Assembly: GCA_963811895.1 (NCBI GenBank)
Contig: CAWETE010000005.1
Coordinates: 404,369-468,368, forward strand
Origin: DASSUW01 sp963811895
GTDB lineage: Bacteria; Actinomycetota; Thermoleophilia; Solirubrobacterales; Solirubrobacteraceae
DNA: 64,000 nt
Direction of reading: 5' to 3'
In this document: positions 43,601-50,037 of the stretch, in pieces
Layout: every line of letters starts with the position of its first letter
Numbering within the stretch: the stretch's first letter is position 1
Notes under the pieces: generated by a model
What the model was told of the DNA's origin: nothing
What the model saw: only the letters and a program-made list of their open reading frames with translations
The model's database searches: none
Position numbers and translations under genes: made by a program

Positions 43601-44364
43601 GCCGTCTGCGTGAGTCCGGTCGGCGCGGTCGGCGGCTGCGTGTCCGTGGCCGGCGGGGCGACCGGGGTCGTCATGTCGGACTGGACCTCGGCCGCCGTGA
43701 GCGCGCGGTCGTAGATCCGCACCTCGTCGATCAGGCCGCGGAACCGCTCGGCCGTCCAGATCGAGTTGCCGCCGATGCGCAGCACTCCCGTGGAGACGGC
43801 GGCGTTGCCGGTCTGCGGCTTGGTCGCCACCTGCGTGCCGTTGACGAACAGCCGCACGGTCGCGCCGTCGTAGGTGGCGGCCAGGTGGGTCCAGGCGTTG
43901 AGCGGCAGCGCGGCCGGGCCGATCGCGTTCTGCTCGCCGCCGATGTTCACCTGGCCGAGCGGCCGGTTGGCGCTGTTGGCGCCGTACAGCGCGTACGCCA
44001 TCCCGGTGGTCGTCTGCTTGAAGATGACGGTCCGCCAGGCCCCGGTGAGCTGCACCGGGTTCACCCACGCCTCGAGCGTCAGCCGGTTCGTGAGGTCGAG
44101 CGAGGCGCTGTCGGGGACGGTGACCCAGCTCGAGGTGCCGTTGAACGACAGCGCGCCGCCGAAGCGACCGGTGCCCCACGTCGTGCTCGTGGTCGTGCCG
44201 TGGTTACCTCTGCCCGACGCGTCGGTCACCGTGGCGCCGGTGCCCTCGTTGAAGGAGTACGCGGCCACGGGCCCCTGACCCGCCGCGCGAGTTGGTGTGA
44301 CGACCAGCATCAACGTCAGAACGGCGCACAGCATCGTCCAGCCGCGAAGGACTGATCGCTCCAT
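40591..44364 (-). CDS. Giant secreted LamG / sugar-dehydrogenase propeller / PKD protein
   Basis: A 1257-residue exported protein with a signal peptide (cleavage near PTRAAGQ). Domains in order are: LamG (about 30-220), a fibronectin-like domain, an Ig-like domain (from TSPPTVQLTAPAPG), a glucose/sorbosone-dehydrogenase-type six-bladed propeller (about 430-790), a PKD domain (EFGDGATS), an Ig-like domain (HHDSHIHPVLDGV), a small bacterial repeat, and a second LamG (about 1060-1250). Propeller landmarks are GLDEPTALAFTPDG, NERGLLGMTVDPAF, ADVWHQGGDLDFGPDGHLYIAVGD, GLRNPFRFSID and GDVGQSDFEEINV. The two LamG copies are near duplicates (VAAYSFNEG; RIYxRALT). It is probably a carbohydrate-binding PQQ-type oxidoreductase or adhesin. 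Confidence 0.9.
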   Translation of the reverse strand: MERSVLRGWTMLCAVLTLMLVVTPTRAAGQGPVAAYSFNEGTGATVTDASGRGNHGTTTSTTWGTGRFGGALSFNGTSSWVTVPDSASLDLTNRLTLEAWVNPVQLTGAWRTVIFKQTTTGMAYALYGANSANRPLGQVNIGGEQNAIGPAALPLNAWTHLAATYDGATVRLFVNGTQVATKPQTGNAAVSTGVLRIGGNSIWTAERFRGLIDEVRIYDRALTAAEVQSDMTTPVAPPATDTQPPTAPTGLTQTAATETSATVSWTASTDDVGVAGYGLYRSGAPAGSTGATTATFGGLTCGASVPIAVDAYDAATNRSAQATLTVTAAPCDTSPPTVQLTAPAPGTVSGTVTLAATAADDRGVTGVRLRVDGADLGAEDTSAPYQAQWDTTQSAAGSHTLTAVARDAAGNATTSAPVTVNVVNSTPSFVNDRVVIGLDEPTALAFTPDGRMLVAERDGTVWVVQPGSGSVDPVPLLQIPNVPADNERGLLGMTVDPAFALNGRVYLFYTHSSLRNRVSRFTVSGGTAPLSSELVVWENNVAADVWHQGGDLDFGPDGHLYIAVGDHLDAQSAQSLRSYNGKILRVAADGSVPADNPFHDGAGPNLDAIWVRGLRNPFRFSIDQPTGRMMIGDVGQSDFEEINVGVRGANYGWPQCEGPCGTAGMTNPAYSYEHDGHDASVTGGFIYRGSQFPAEYAGEYFFSDYAMNWIKRLSLDAAGNVTAVRNFEPPDGDPDGPYGDIVALAEGPDGSLWYVDAGPFEQNNAGAVRRIRNLNANQPPTARAAGTPTSGPAPLAVGFSSAGSADPEGRPLTYRWEFGDGATSTAANPSHTYASSGRYTARLTTSDGASETISEPVTITVGSAPTATILQPTEARTFRAGDAIAFTGEGSDPDDGALGGSSLSWKVVFHHDSHIHPVLDGVTGGSGSLTIPSSGHSFNGQTSYEIVLTATDEDGIQATDSVIIRPEKAPVSLTSSPSGLSLLLDGISRTTPFAQEEIVGFRYAVDAPSPQSGYAFSSWSDGGAAAHTVTVPAGGLSLSATFQQSSTPGLVAAYSFNEGSGTTLTDRAGHGHTGTLTGPTWTAAGRNGGGLTFDGTNDSVRINDHAELDLTTGMTLEAWVRPTSGGAWRTVVFKEQAAHMTYALYASTSTGQPTGQAYVGGQRDARGPSAIANATWTHLATTYDGSTLRLYVNGAEVRSLAAGGAMTVSTGPLKLGGNAIWNEWFAGTMDDVRIYNRALTPAQLQADMGTPVSGPGS

Positions 44365-44472
44365 TGGACGCTCCCTGCCCGGTGGATCGGCGACTCGGCG
44401 CGGGCAGAATGCCAGGTCAGGAAAGGTTGAGCAACCCGAACTGACAGTCAGTCATTTGGTCTTTTCGCATAA

Positions 44473-44868
44473 TCGACCTCCGGCCGCGGCATCGTCGCGC
44501 CCGACCCCGTCCGGGCGCGGCTGCTGCGCGAGCTGCACGAGCCCGCCTCCGCGGCGGCGCTGGCCGAGCGCGTGGGGCTGGCGCGCCAGAAGGTCAACTA
44601 CCACCTGCGCACGCTCGAGGCGCACGGTCTGGTCGAGCCCGCCGGCGAGCGGCGCTGGGGCGGGCTCACCGAGCGGCTGCTGGTCGCCACCCCCGCCTCC
44701 TACCTGGTCGCGCTCGGGGCCGTAGCTCCACTCGCCGAACGGCCTGCTGAGCGGCAAGGCCCCGCCGCGGCCGCTGAGCTCTCCCGCGCGCGCCCGGGCG
44801 GCCAGGCTCGCCGCGATCTCGCGCACCTCCACCGCGATCGACACACGGCCCTGCGTTACAAATCTCCG
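44473..44868 (+). pseudogene. Remnant of an ArsR/SmtB-like winged-helix regulator
   Basis: The open frame following a stop at 44470-44472 encodes DPVRARLLRELHEPASAAALAERVGLARQKVNYHLRTLEAHGLVEPAGERRWGG and TERLLVATPASYLV. This is a clear HTH_20/ArsR domain of the type fused to SRPBCC-associated regulators. No ATG/GTG/TTG precedes the helix-turn-helix in frame. After residue 75 the conserved middle is missing, and only scrambled pieces such as HTALRYKSPD appear before the ligase start. The gene looks truncated at both ends. It occupies most of the 505-bp gap between the LamG gene and the ligase; the rest holds a TGACAGTCAGTCA direct-repeat motif at 44442-44454. Confidence 0.55.
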
Positions 44869-44869
44869 G

Positions 44870-45931
44870 ATGCGGCTGCCAGTCATGCCACCCGTGCCGC
44901 CCATGCTCGCCAAGGTCGCGCGCGACATCCCGGCGGGCATGTTCTACGAACCCAAGTGGGACGGATTCCGATCGGTGGTCTTCCGCGACGGCGACGAGGT
45001 CGAGATCGGCAGCCGCAACGAGCGGCCGATGACGCGCTACTTCCCCGAGGTGGCCGAGGCGATCAAGGCGAGCCTGCCCGATCGCTGCGTGGTCGACGGG
45101 GAGATCGTGGTGCCGGGGGGAGACGCGCTCGACTTCTGGTCGCTCCAGCAGCGCCTGCATCCGGCGGCGAGCCGGGTGAACATGCTGGCCGAGGCGACGC
45201 CCGCGAGCTTCATCGCCTTCGACCTGCTCGCGCTGGGAGACGACGACTACACGAAGCGCCCGTTCCACGAGCGCCGCGCCGCGCTCGAGACCGCGCTGGC
45301 CGGCGCCGCGCCTCCGATCCACCTGACCCCGATCACGCGCGACCGCGAGCTGGCCGCGCGCTGGTTCGAGCTGTTCGAGGGCGCGGGGCTCGACGGCCTG
45401 ATCGCCAAGGCGCCGGACAGCACCTACCAGCCCAACAAGCGGGTGATGGTGAAGGTCAAGCACGTGCGCACCGCCGACTGCGTGGTGGCCGGCTACCGCG
45501 TGCACAAGTCCGGCCCGGGCACGATCGGGTCGCTGCTGCTCGGCCTCTACAGCGACAGCGGCCTGGCCTCGGTCGGCGTCGTGGCCGCGTTCCCGATGGC
45601 GCGCCGGCGCGAGCTGTTCGAGGAGCTCCAGCCGCTGGTCACGGGCTTCGAGGACCATCCCTGGCACTGGGCGGGAGCCATCGACCTGCGCGGAGGGCCG
45701 GGCAGCCGCTGGAACCCCGACAAGGACCTCTCCTTCGTGCCGCTGCGGCCCGAGCGCGTGGTCGAGGTCCGCTACGACCACATGGAGGGCTCCCGCTTCC
45801 GCCACCCGCCGCAGTTCGTGCGCTGGCGCCCCGACCGCGACCCGGCGTCGTGCGGCTACGACCAGCTGGAGCAGCCGGTGCGCTTCGACCTCGCCGACGT
45901 GCTGCGCGGCGAGGTCAGCCCGTCTCGGTAG
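44870..45931 (+). CDS. ligC: ATP-dependent DNA ligase (LigC type)
   Basis: This 353-residue ligase has the AMP-accepting motif I YEPKWDGFR (Lys29), motif III/IIIa VVDGEIV and FIAFDLLALG, motif IV DGLIAKAPDSTYQP, and motif V MVKVKHVRTADCVVAGYR. The C-terminal OB-fold contains FPMARRRELFEELQPLV and VRYDHMEGSRFRHPPQFVRWRPDR. It matches the short LigC/LigD-ligase class of actinobacteria that seals nicks and gaps in NHEJ or base-excision repair as an accessory to NAD-dependent LigA. No Ku or polymerase gene is present here. The 3' end overlaps the iron-binding lipoprotein gene by 17 bases. Confidence 0.93.
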   Translation: MRLPVMPPVPPMLAKVARDIPAGMFYEPKWDGFRSVVFRDGDEVEIGSRNERPMTRYFPEVAEAIKASLPDRCVVDGEIVVPGGDALDFWSLQQRLHPAASRVNMLAEATPASFIAFDLLALGDDDYTKRPFHERRAALETALAGAAPPIHLTPITRDRELAARWFELFEGAGLDGLIAKAPDSTYQPNKRVMVKVKHVRTADCVVAGYRVHKSGPGTIGSLLLGLYSDSGLASVGVVAAFPMARRRELFEELQPLVTGFEDHPWHWAGAIDLRGGPGSRWNPDKDLSFVPLRPERVVEVRYDHMEGSRFRHPPQFVRWRPDRDPASCGYDQLEQPVRFDLADVLRGEVSPSR

Positions 45932-46931
45932 CCGGATCGCCGTCTGCCGCTGCGGCCAGCTTGGGCACCAGCTCGTCGACCAGCAGCGGAATGCTGAGGA
46001 CGCTGATGAACGAGGTCGCCTCGTACAGCTCGCCCTTCTCGGGCAGGAAGACGTCGCGGCCCTCGGTGCGGACGTCCAGCCGCCGGTAGACCTTGTTGTC
46101 GCGGACCTTCTCGGCCGGGCCGGGGTTGGCGAACCAGAGCAGGGCGCCGACGTCGAGCAGGTCGAGCTTCTCGCCCGAGAGCTGACCGCCGAAGTCGTCG
46201 CCGCCCACGTCCTCTAGCGCCTCGGGGAAGGTGAAGCCGAGGTCGGTCAGCAGGCGCGAGCGGGCGTCCTGCGGGCCGTAGACCCAGATCCCCTGGTACG
46301 GCGTGGCGACGGCCGCGGTCTGGCCCTTGAACTCCGGGTTCTCCTCGGCCGCCGCCTCGAGCTGGGCCGCGGCCTCGTCGCGCAGCTTCTCCGCCTCCTC
46401 GGGCTTGCCGACGGCGCGTCCGACGGTGAGGATCTCGTCCTGCCACGAGGAGCCCCAGTCGACCTGGCCGGGGGGCTGCGCGATGGTCGGCGCGATCTTC
46501 GACAGCGTCTCGTACTCCTTCTTGGTGAGGCCGGAGTAGACGGCGATGATGAGGTCCGGCCGCCGGCCGGCGATCTTCTCGAACTCGAGCCCGTCGGTGA
46601 AGTCGAGGACCTCGGGCCGCGGCGCGTCGCCGAGCGCCTCCTCGGCCCACGGGAAGATCGCGCCGGGATGCTCGCCGTACCACTCCGTGGTGGCGACCGG
46701 GACGACGCCGAGGGCCAGCAGCGCGTCCTGCTCGCGCAGGCCGGCCACCACGATGCGCTCCGGCGGCTCCTTGACCGTCGTCGAGCCGTACCGGTGCTCG
46801 ATGGTGGCAGGGAGGGCTCCCTCCTCGACGCCGGAGGCAGCGCCCGAGGTGGACGAGGGAGCGCCCTCGTCGTCGGACCCGCAGGCCGTCAGCAGGAGGG
46901 CGGAGAGAAGGGCGATGACGACGATACGCAT
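45915..46931 (-). CDS. Iron-siderophore ABC transporter substrate-binding lipoprotein
   Basis: A 338-residue lipoprotein (lipobox LLTAC, Cys17) of the FecB/FepB/PeriBP_2 family: TIEHRYGSTTVKEPPERIVVAGLREQDALLALG opening, the EALGDAPRPEVLDFTDGLEFEKIAGRRPDLIIAVYSGLTKKEYETL middle, and a C-terminal lobe with ALLWFANPG. It binds a ferric siderophore outside the membrane. No permease or ATPase genes adjoin, so it must use a transporter encoded elsewhere. The start codon follows directly on a double iron box (46933-46966), leaving no room for a Shine-Dalgarno site. The transcript is therefore probably leaderless and iron-repressed. Confidence 0.93.
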   Translation of the reverse strand: MRIVVIALLSALLLTACGSDDEGAPSSTSGAASGVEEGALPATIEHRYGSTTVKEPPERIVVAGLREQDALLALGVVPVATTEWYGEHPGAIFPWAEEALGDAPRPEVLDFTDGLEFEKIAGRRPDLIIAVYSGLTKKEYETLSKIAPTIAQPPGQVDWGSSWQDEILTVGRAVGKPEEAEKLRDEAAAQLEAAAEENPEFKGQTAAVATPYQGIWVYGPQDARSRLLTDLGFTFPEALEDVGGDDFGGQLSGEKLDLLDVGALLWFANPGPAEKVRDNKVYRRLDVRTEGRDVFLPEKGELYEATSFISVLSIPLLVDELVPKLAAAADGDPATETG

Positions 46932-46932
46932 G

Positions 46933-46966
46933 GTTAGGGCACCCTAACTGATTAGGGTGCCCTAAC
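46933..46966 (-). promoter_or_regulatory. Double iron box (DtxR/IdeR-like operator)
   Basis: GTTAGGGCACCCTAA (46933-46947) and its perfect inverted copy TTAGGGTGCCCTAAC (46952-46966) are separated by four bases. Each half is itself close to the palindrome TTAGGG-N2-CCCTAA. TTAGG...CCTAA dyads are the hallmark of DtxR/IdeR-family iron-dependent repressors. The 3' half begins one base upstream of the siderophore-binding lipoprotein ATG, so the bound repressor would cover the start site itself. The spacing differs from the classical 19-bp box, so the exact family member is uncertain. Confidence 0.8.
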
Positions 46967-46977
46967 GCGCGGTCCTC

Positions 46978-49149
46978 CTAGAACAGGTGCTGGTACGACA
47001 GCGCCGAGTACGCCCAGACGAGGCAGTCGCTGCCCGTCGTCAGGTGATTCGTCCGCGCGGTCGTGCCGGCCGGGAGCAGCGTGTTGGGGACGCTGAACCG
47101 GTCGTCGTCCCACAGCGGCCCGTCAGAGCCGTCGTAGGCGTTGGCCGCCGAGACGGCCTGGCCCTGGAAGTTCATCGGGCCTTCCGTGAACGCGGCCTGG
47201 CCGTCCGCCACGCCCGCGTTGAGGTTCGCGAACATCGGCTGCACCGGGACGCTGAGGTTCGTGAACAGGTTGCTCATCAGCGGGGTCGTGCCGTTGCCGG
47301 TCACCGCGCCGTGGCGGATGATGATGTGCCCGGTCCGGGCCAGCGGGCTGTTGGTCCGGAAGATGATCACCAGCGAGGCGCCCTGGCCGTCGGCGCCGCC
47401 GATGCCGCCGACGCCGCCGACCGTGAAGCTCCCGTTGCCGGTGACGACGCCGGTCGGGAACACATGGCGGTAGACGCGGTTGGCGCCGAGCTGGTTGATG
47501 TTCCAGCAGCTGTCCTTGGAAGCGCCGACCAGCGTGCCGGTGCGGTTGACGCCGTTGAACAGCGCCTGGTTGTCAGGACCGCCGATGGTCATCCAGTACA
47601 GCGCGGCGTGCTGCACGATCGCTCCGTTGGGGAGGCCGTTGATGGTGATCGTGCCCGTGCCGGGCGCGCCGGCGCGGGTCGCGAGGCTCACGCCCTGCGA
47701 TGTCACGCCGCCGTTCGCGAGCTGGAACTGCGCGCCGGGCCGCAGGCCCGTGTCGGCGAGCCGGGTCGACGCGGTCAGCACCCGGATGCGCGGCTTGCTG
47801 ATGCCGTTGTCGGCGTCGGTGATCGGCTTGCCCGTCGCCTGCAGGTGGCCGAGCAGCGTCGACACGGACGCGTTGGTGGAGACCTGCCGCAGGACGGCCC
47901 ACGCGCCCGCCACGTGAGGCGCGGCCATCGAGGTGCCGCTCTTGGAGCCGAAGCCGCCGCCCGGCACCGACGAGTTGATGCTGCTGCCGGGTGCCAGCAG
48001 CTCGACGAGCGGGGACGAGTTCGACAGGCTCGCAACGACGTCGGTCTTGGTGGTGTTGCCGACCGTGATGGCCGACGAGATGCAGGCCGGCGCGCTGACC
48101 GCGGTCGCGGAGCCGTCGTTGCCGGACGAGATGACGGTGGCGATGCCGGACGAGCGCAGGTTGTCGATCGCCGCCTTGCGCGAGTCGGTGTCGCAGTTGG
48201 CGGTGAACAGGCCGCCGCCGAGGCTCATGTTCACCGACGAGATCCGCAGGCTCGACCGCAGCGCCATGACGCGCTCGAGGCCCTTGATCTGGTCGCTCGT
48301 GAAGCTGCGCGCGCACGGGGTCGGCCGGTTGCCGCAGCCGCTGTCGAAGCGGCTGAACACGTTGATGGCGATCAGGTTGGCGCCGGGAGCGACGCCGCTG
48401 AACGACGTGCCGCGGCCGGCGGCGATGCCCGCCACGTGCGTGCCGTGCTCGCAGTCGCCGGGCGCGTACGTGCAGGGCACGCCGGAGCCGGTCGCCGTCG
48501 AGCTGCTCGAGCCGCCGGGGCAGTCGCCGGCCGAGAAGCAGGCCTCGGAGACGACCTTGCCGGCGAGGAAGCTGTGCGCCTTGTCGACGCCGGTGTCGAG
48601 GACCGCGACGTTCTGGCCGGAGCCGTCGCGGCCGAGCGAGTTGGCCTCGGTCGACTCGACGAGCGGCGTGCTCTGGGCGAGCGTCGGGTCCGACAGCTCG
48701 TCGGGCTCGATGCTGGCGGCCAGGCCGGAGCGCTCGAGCGCGGCCAGCGCGTCGGCGTCCAGCTCGAGCGCGACCGACGGGATCGTCTCGAACGTGTTGA
48801 CGACCTCGTGCTTCGTGCCGTCCAGCGAGCGGACCAGCCGCTCGCGCACCGAGTCGATCCGTGTGCGCTGCTCCTTGACGCGCTCGTCGTCGAGCGAGCC
48901 CTCGGGCGTGAACTCGGTCTGCAGGCCGACGATCACGCGCACCGTGCCCTTGTCGGGCGCCAGCTTCGCGAAGTCGTCGCTCGGCGCTCGCTTGGCCGTC
49001 AGGTCGACGGTGGGGAACCGGTCCGGCGGGACCGGGATCTGCGGCGGGCCCGCCGCGCCGGGATCGGCGGCCGAAGCGACCGCCGGGAGGAGGGCAAGGG
49101 CGAGGACGGAGACCGTCCAGGCGATGCCCGCCATGAGCCGTGGCGACAT
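46978..49149 (-). CDS. Secreted subtilisin-like serine protease (S8)
   Basis: A 723-residue preproprotein: signal peptide to about AVASAAD, an I9-like propeptide (GTVRVIVGLQTEF to ASIEPDEL), and the S8 catalytic domain. The triad is Asp185 (VAVLDTGVD), His238 (CEHGTHVAGI) and Ser407 (KSGTSMAAPHVAG), with oxyanion Asn344 (SSGNDG). The domain carries many cysteines (for example FSAGDCPGG, GDCEHG) consistent with secretion. A further 260-residue C-terminal beta-rich domain (from about residue 460) has no catalytic features and may bind substrate or the cell surface. It should degrade extracellular protein after autoprocessing. Confidence 0.93.
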   Translation of the reverse strand: MSPRLMAGIAWTVSVLALALLPAVASAADPGAAGPPQIPVPPDRFPTVDLTAKRAPSDDFAKLAPDKGTVRVIVGLQTEFTPEGSLDDERVKEQRTRIDSVRERLVRSLDGTKHEVVNTFETIPSVALELDADALAALERSGLAASIEPDELSDPTLAQSTPLVESTEANSLGRDGSGQNVAVLDTGVDKAHSFLAGKVVSEACFSAGDCPGGSSSSTATGSGVPCTYAPGDCEHGTHVAGIAAGRGTSFSGVAPGANLIAINVFSRFDSGCGNRPTPCARSFTSDQIKGLERVMALRSSLRISSVNMSLGGGLFTANCDTDSRKAAIDNLRSSGIATVISSGNDGSATAVSAPACISSAITVGNTTKTDVVASLSNSSPLVELLAPGSSINSSVPGGGFGSKSGTSMAAPHVAGAWAVLRQVSTNASVSTLLGHLQATGKPITDADNGISKPRIRVLTASTRLADTGLRPGAQFQLANGGVTSQGVSLATRAGAPGTGTITINGLPNGAIVQHAALYWMTIGGPDNQALFNGVNRTGTLVGASKDSCWNINQLGANRVYRHVFPTGVVTGNGSFTVGGVGGIGGADGQGASLVIIFRTNSPLARTGHIIIRHGAVTGNGTTPLMSNLFTNLSVPVQPMFANLNAGVADGQAAFTEGPMNFQGQAVSAANAYDGSDGPLWDDDRFSVPNTLLPAGTTARTNHLTTGSDCLVWAYSALSYQHLF

Positions 49150-49426
49150 ACGTGACTCTCCTCGAGTCGAGTGATGGGACGGCGCAGGCTCGGGTACGCG
49201 GCTTGGCGCGTCCTTGGGGTTACCTAGAGGACCGGAAGGTGCGCTTTAGCGGGAATTTCGTGGCGCCTGCGGGCGTCTGCGCGCGCGCGGTGCGAACGTC
49301 AACTGCGGCTGCGCGGTGCGCAACGTCACCCGGCACTGCGTATGCGGGTCGGGTGACGAAATGCACCGCGGCTTGAATCCGCCGCCGGCTCAGCCAGCCG
49401 GGGTTGACGTTCGCCGGCGCGCCCCG
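49150..49426. other. Intergenic gap with imperfect repeats and weak hairpins
   Basis: This 277-bp gap lies between the subtilase start and the Rho-N-like gene. It contains two near-direct copies of GGTGCG(A/C)AACGTCA about 30 bp apart. It also holds the 9-bp perfect inverted repeat CGTCACCCG (49324-49332) / CGGGTGACG (49350-49358), and a short stem CCGGCT/AGCCGG (49385-49401) that could be a weak terminator for the Rho-N-like gene. No ribosome site, RNA gene or open frame with coding bias was seen. It presumably also carries the subtilase promoter. Confidence 0.4.
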
Positions 49427-49684
49427 CTACTTCGACGCGCGAGCGACGGCGCGCTTGAGCTCCGCCTTGCCCATCTTCGACCGCCCCGGGATGTCGAGCC
49501 GCCGCGCCTGATCCTCGAGCTCCTTGCGCGTCGGGGCATCGCCGCGGCGCACGGCCGAGGCCTCCTTCCCCAGCGCGGTGCGGGTCTTGCTCGGCAGGTT
49601 CTTGAGCGTCTGCTTGCTCTTGGCCCCGGCCTGCGCCTTCTTGACGTTCTTCTTAGCCGCGGCCCGCTGCTTCGCGGTGGCCAT
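49427..49684 (-). CDS. Small basic Rho-N/SAP-like protein
   Basis: An 85-residue, Lys/Arg/Ala-rich protein. The C-terminal 35 residues, ELEDQARRLDIPGRSKMGKAELKRAVARA, are a helix-extended loop-helix of the Rho N-terminal/SAP type (LYE.A..LGI.GRSKM.K.EL..A.), a nucleic-acid-binding fold. The N-terminal half is a basic linker. ATG 49684 overlaps the stop of the upstream paralogue (ATGA). The two genes look like a tandem duplication of the same C-terminal module, and the proteins probably bind DNA or RNA. Confidence 0.75.
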   Translation of the reverse strand: MATAKQRAAAKKNVKKAQAGAKSKQTLKNLPSKTRTALGKEASAVRRGDAPTRKELEDQARRLDIPGRSKMGKAELKRAVARASK

Positions 49685-50028
49685 CAGGACTTCTTGCCGG
49701 CGATGGCGCGCTGCAGCTGGGCCTTGTTCATCGACGACCGGCCCTCGATGCCGAGGTTCTTGGCCTCTTCGTAGAGCTGGTCGCGCGTGCGGCCCTTCGG
49801 GCGGTTGGTGCCCGACCGCTGGCCGCCGCGGCGACCCGACGACATGTCCTGCGTCGACGTGCGCGAGCGCGTGCGCGACTCGCCGGAGCGCGCGCGCTCC
49901 TTGTTGACGGTGCGCGCGGCGACCTCCTCGGCGCGCGACTCGGAGGCGCCCTGGTCCTTCTGGCTCTCCTTGATGTGCTCGTATTGCCGGGCCCGCTTGG
50001 AGCCCTTCTTCACTCCGCGTGGTGGCAT
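49684..50028 (-). CDS. Rho-N/SAP-like small protein ('plasmid stabilisation' annotated family)
   Basis: A 114-residue basic protein beginning PPRGVKKGSKRARQYEHIKESQKDQG, with EEVAARTVNKERARSGESRT, a pattern common in small actinobacterial and proteobacterial proteins often annotated as plasmid stabilisation factors. It ends with the same Rho-N module as its neighbour (RDQLYEEAKNLGIEGRSSMNKAQLQRAIA). ATG 50028 lies nine bases after the stop of the HerA-like gene. Its role is unknown; nucleic-acid binding is inferred from the module and charge. Confidence 0.8.
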   Translation of the reverse strand: MPPRGVKKGSKRARQYEHIKESQKDQGASESRAEEVAARTVNKERARSGESRTRSRTSTQDMSSGRRGGQRSGTNRPKGRTRDQLYEEAKNLGIEGRSSMNKAQLQRAIAGKKS

Positions 50029-50037
50029 ACGCGAGCC

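Noticed and set aside
49324..49358. TCACCC...GGGTGA inverted repeat upstream of the subtilase
   Set aside because: The half-sites are 19 bases apart, neither the N7 nor the N5 spacing of the phased arrays, so I did not count it as a member of the family.
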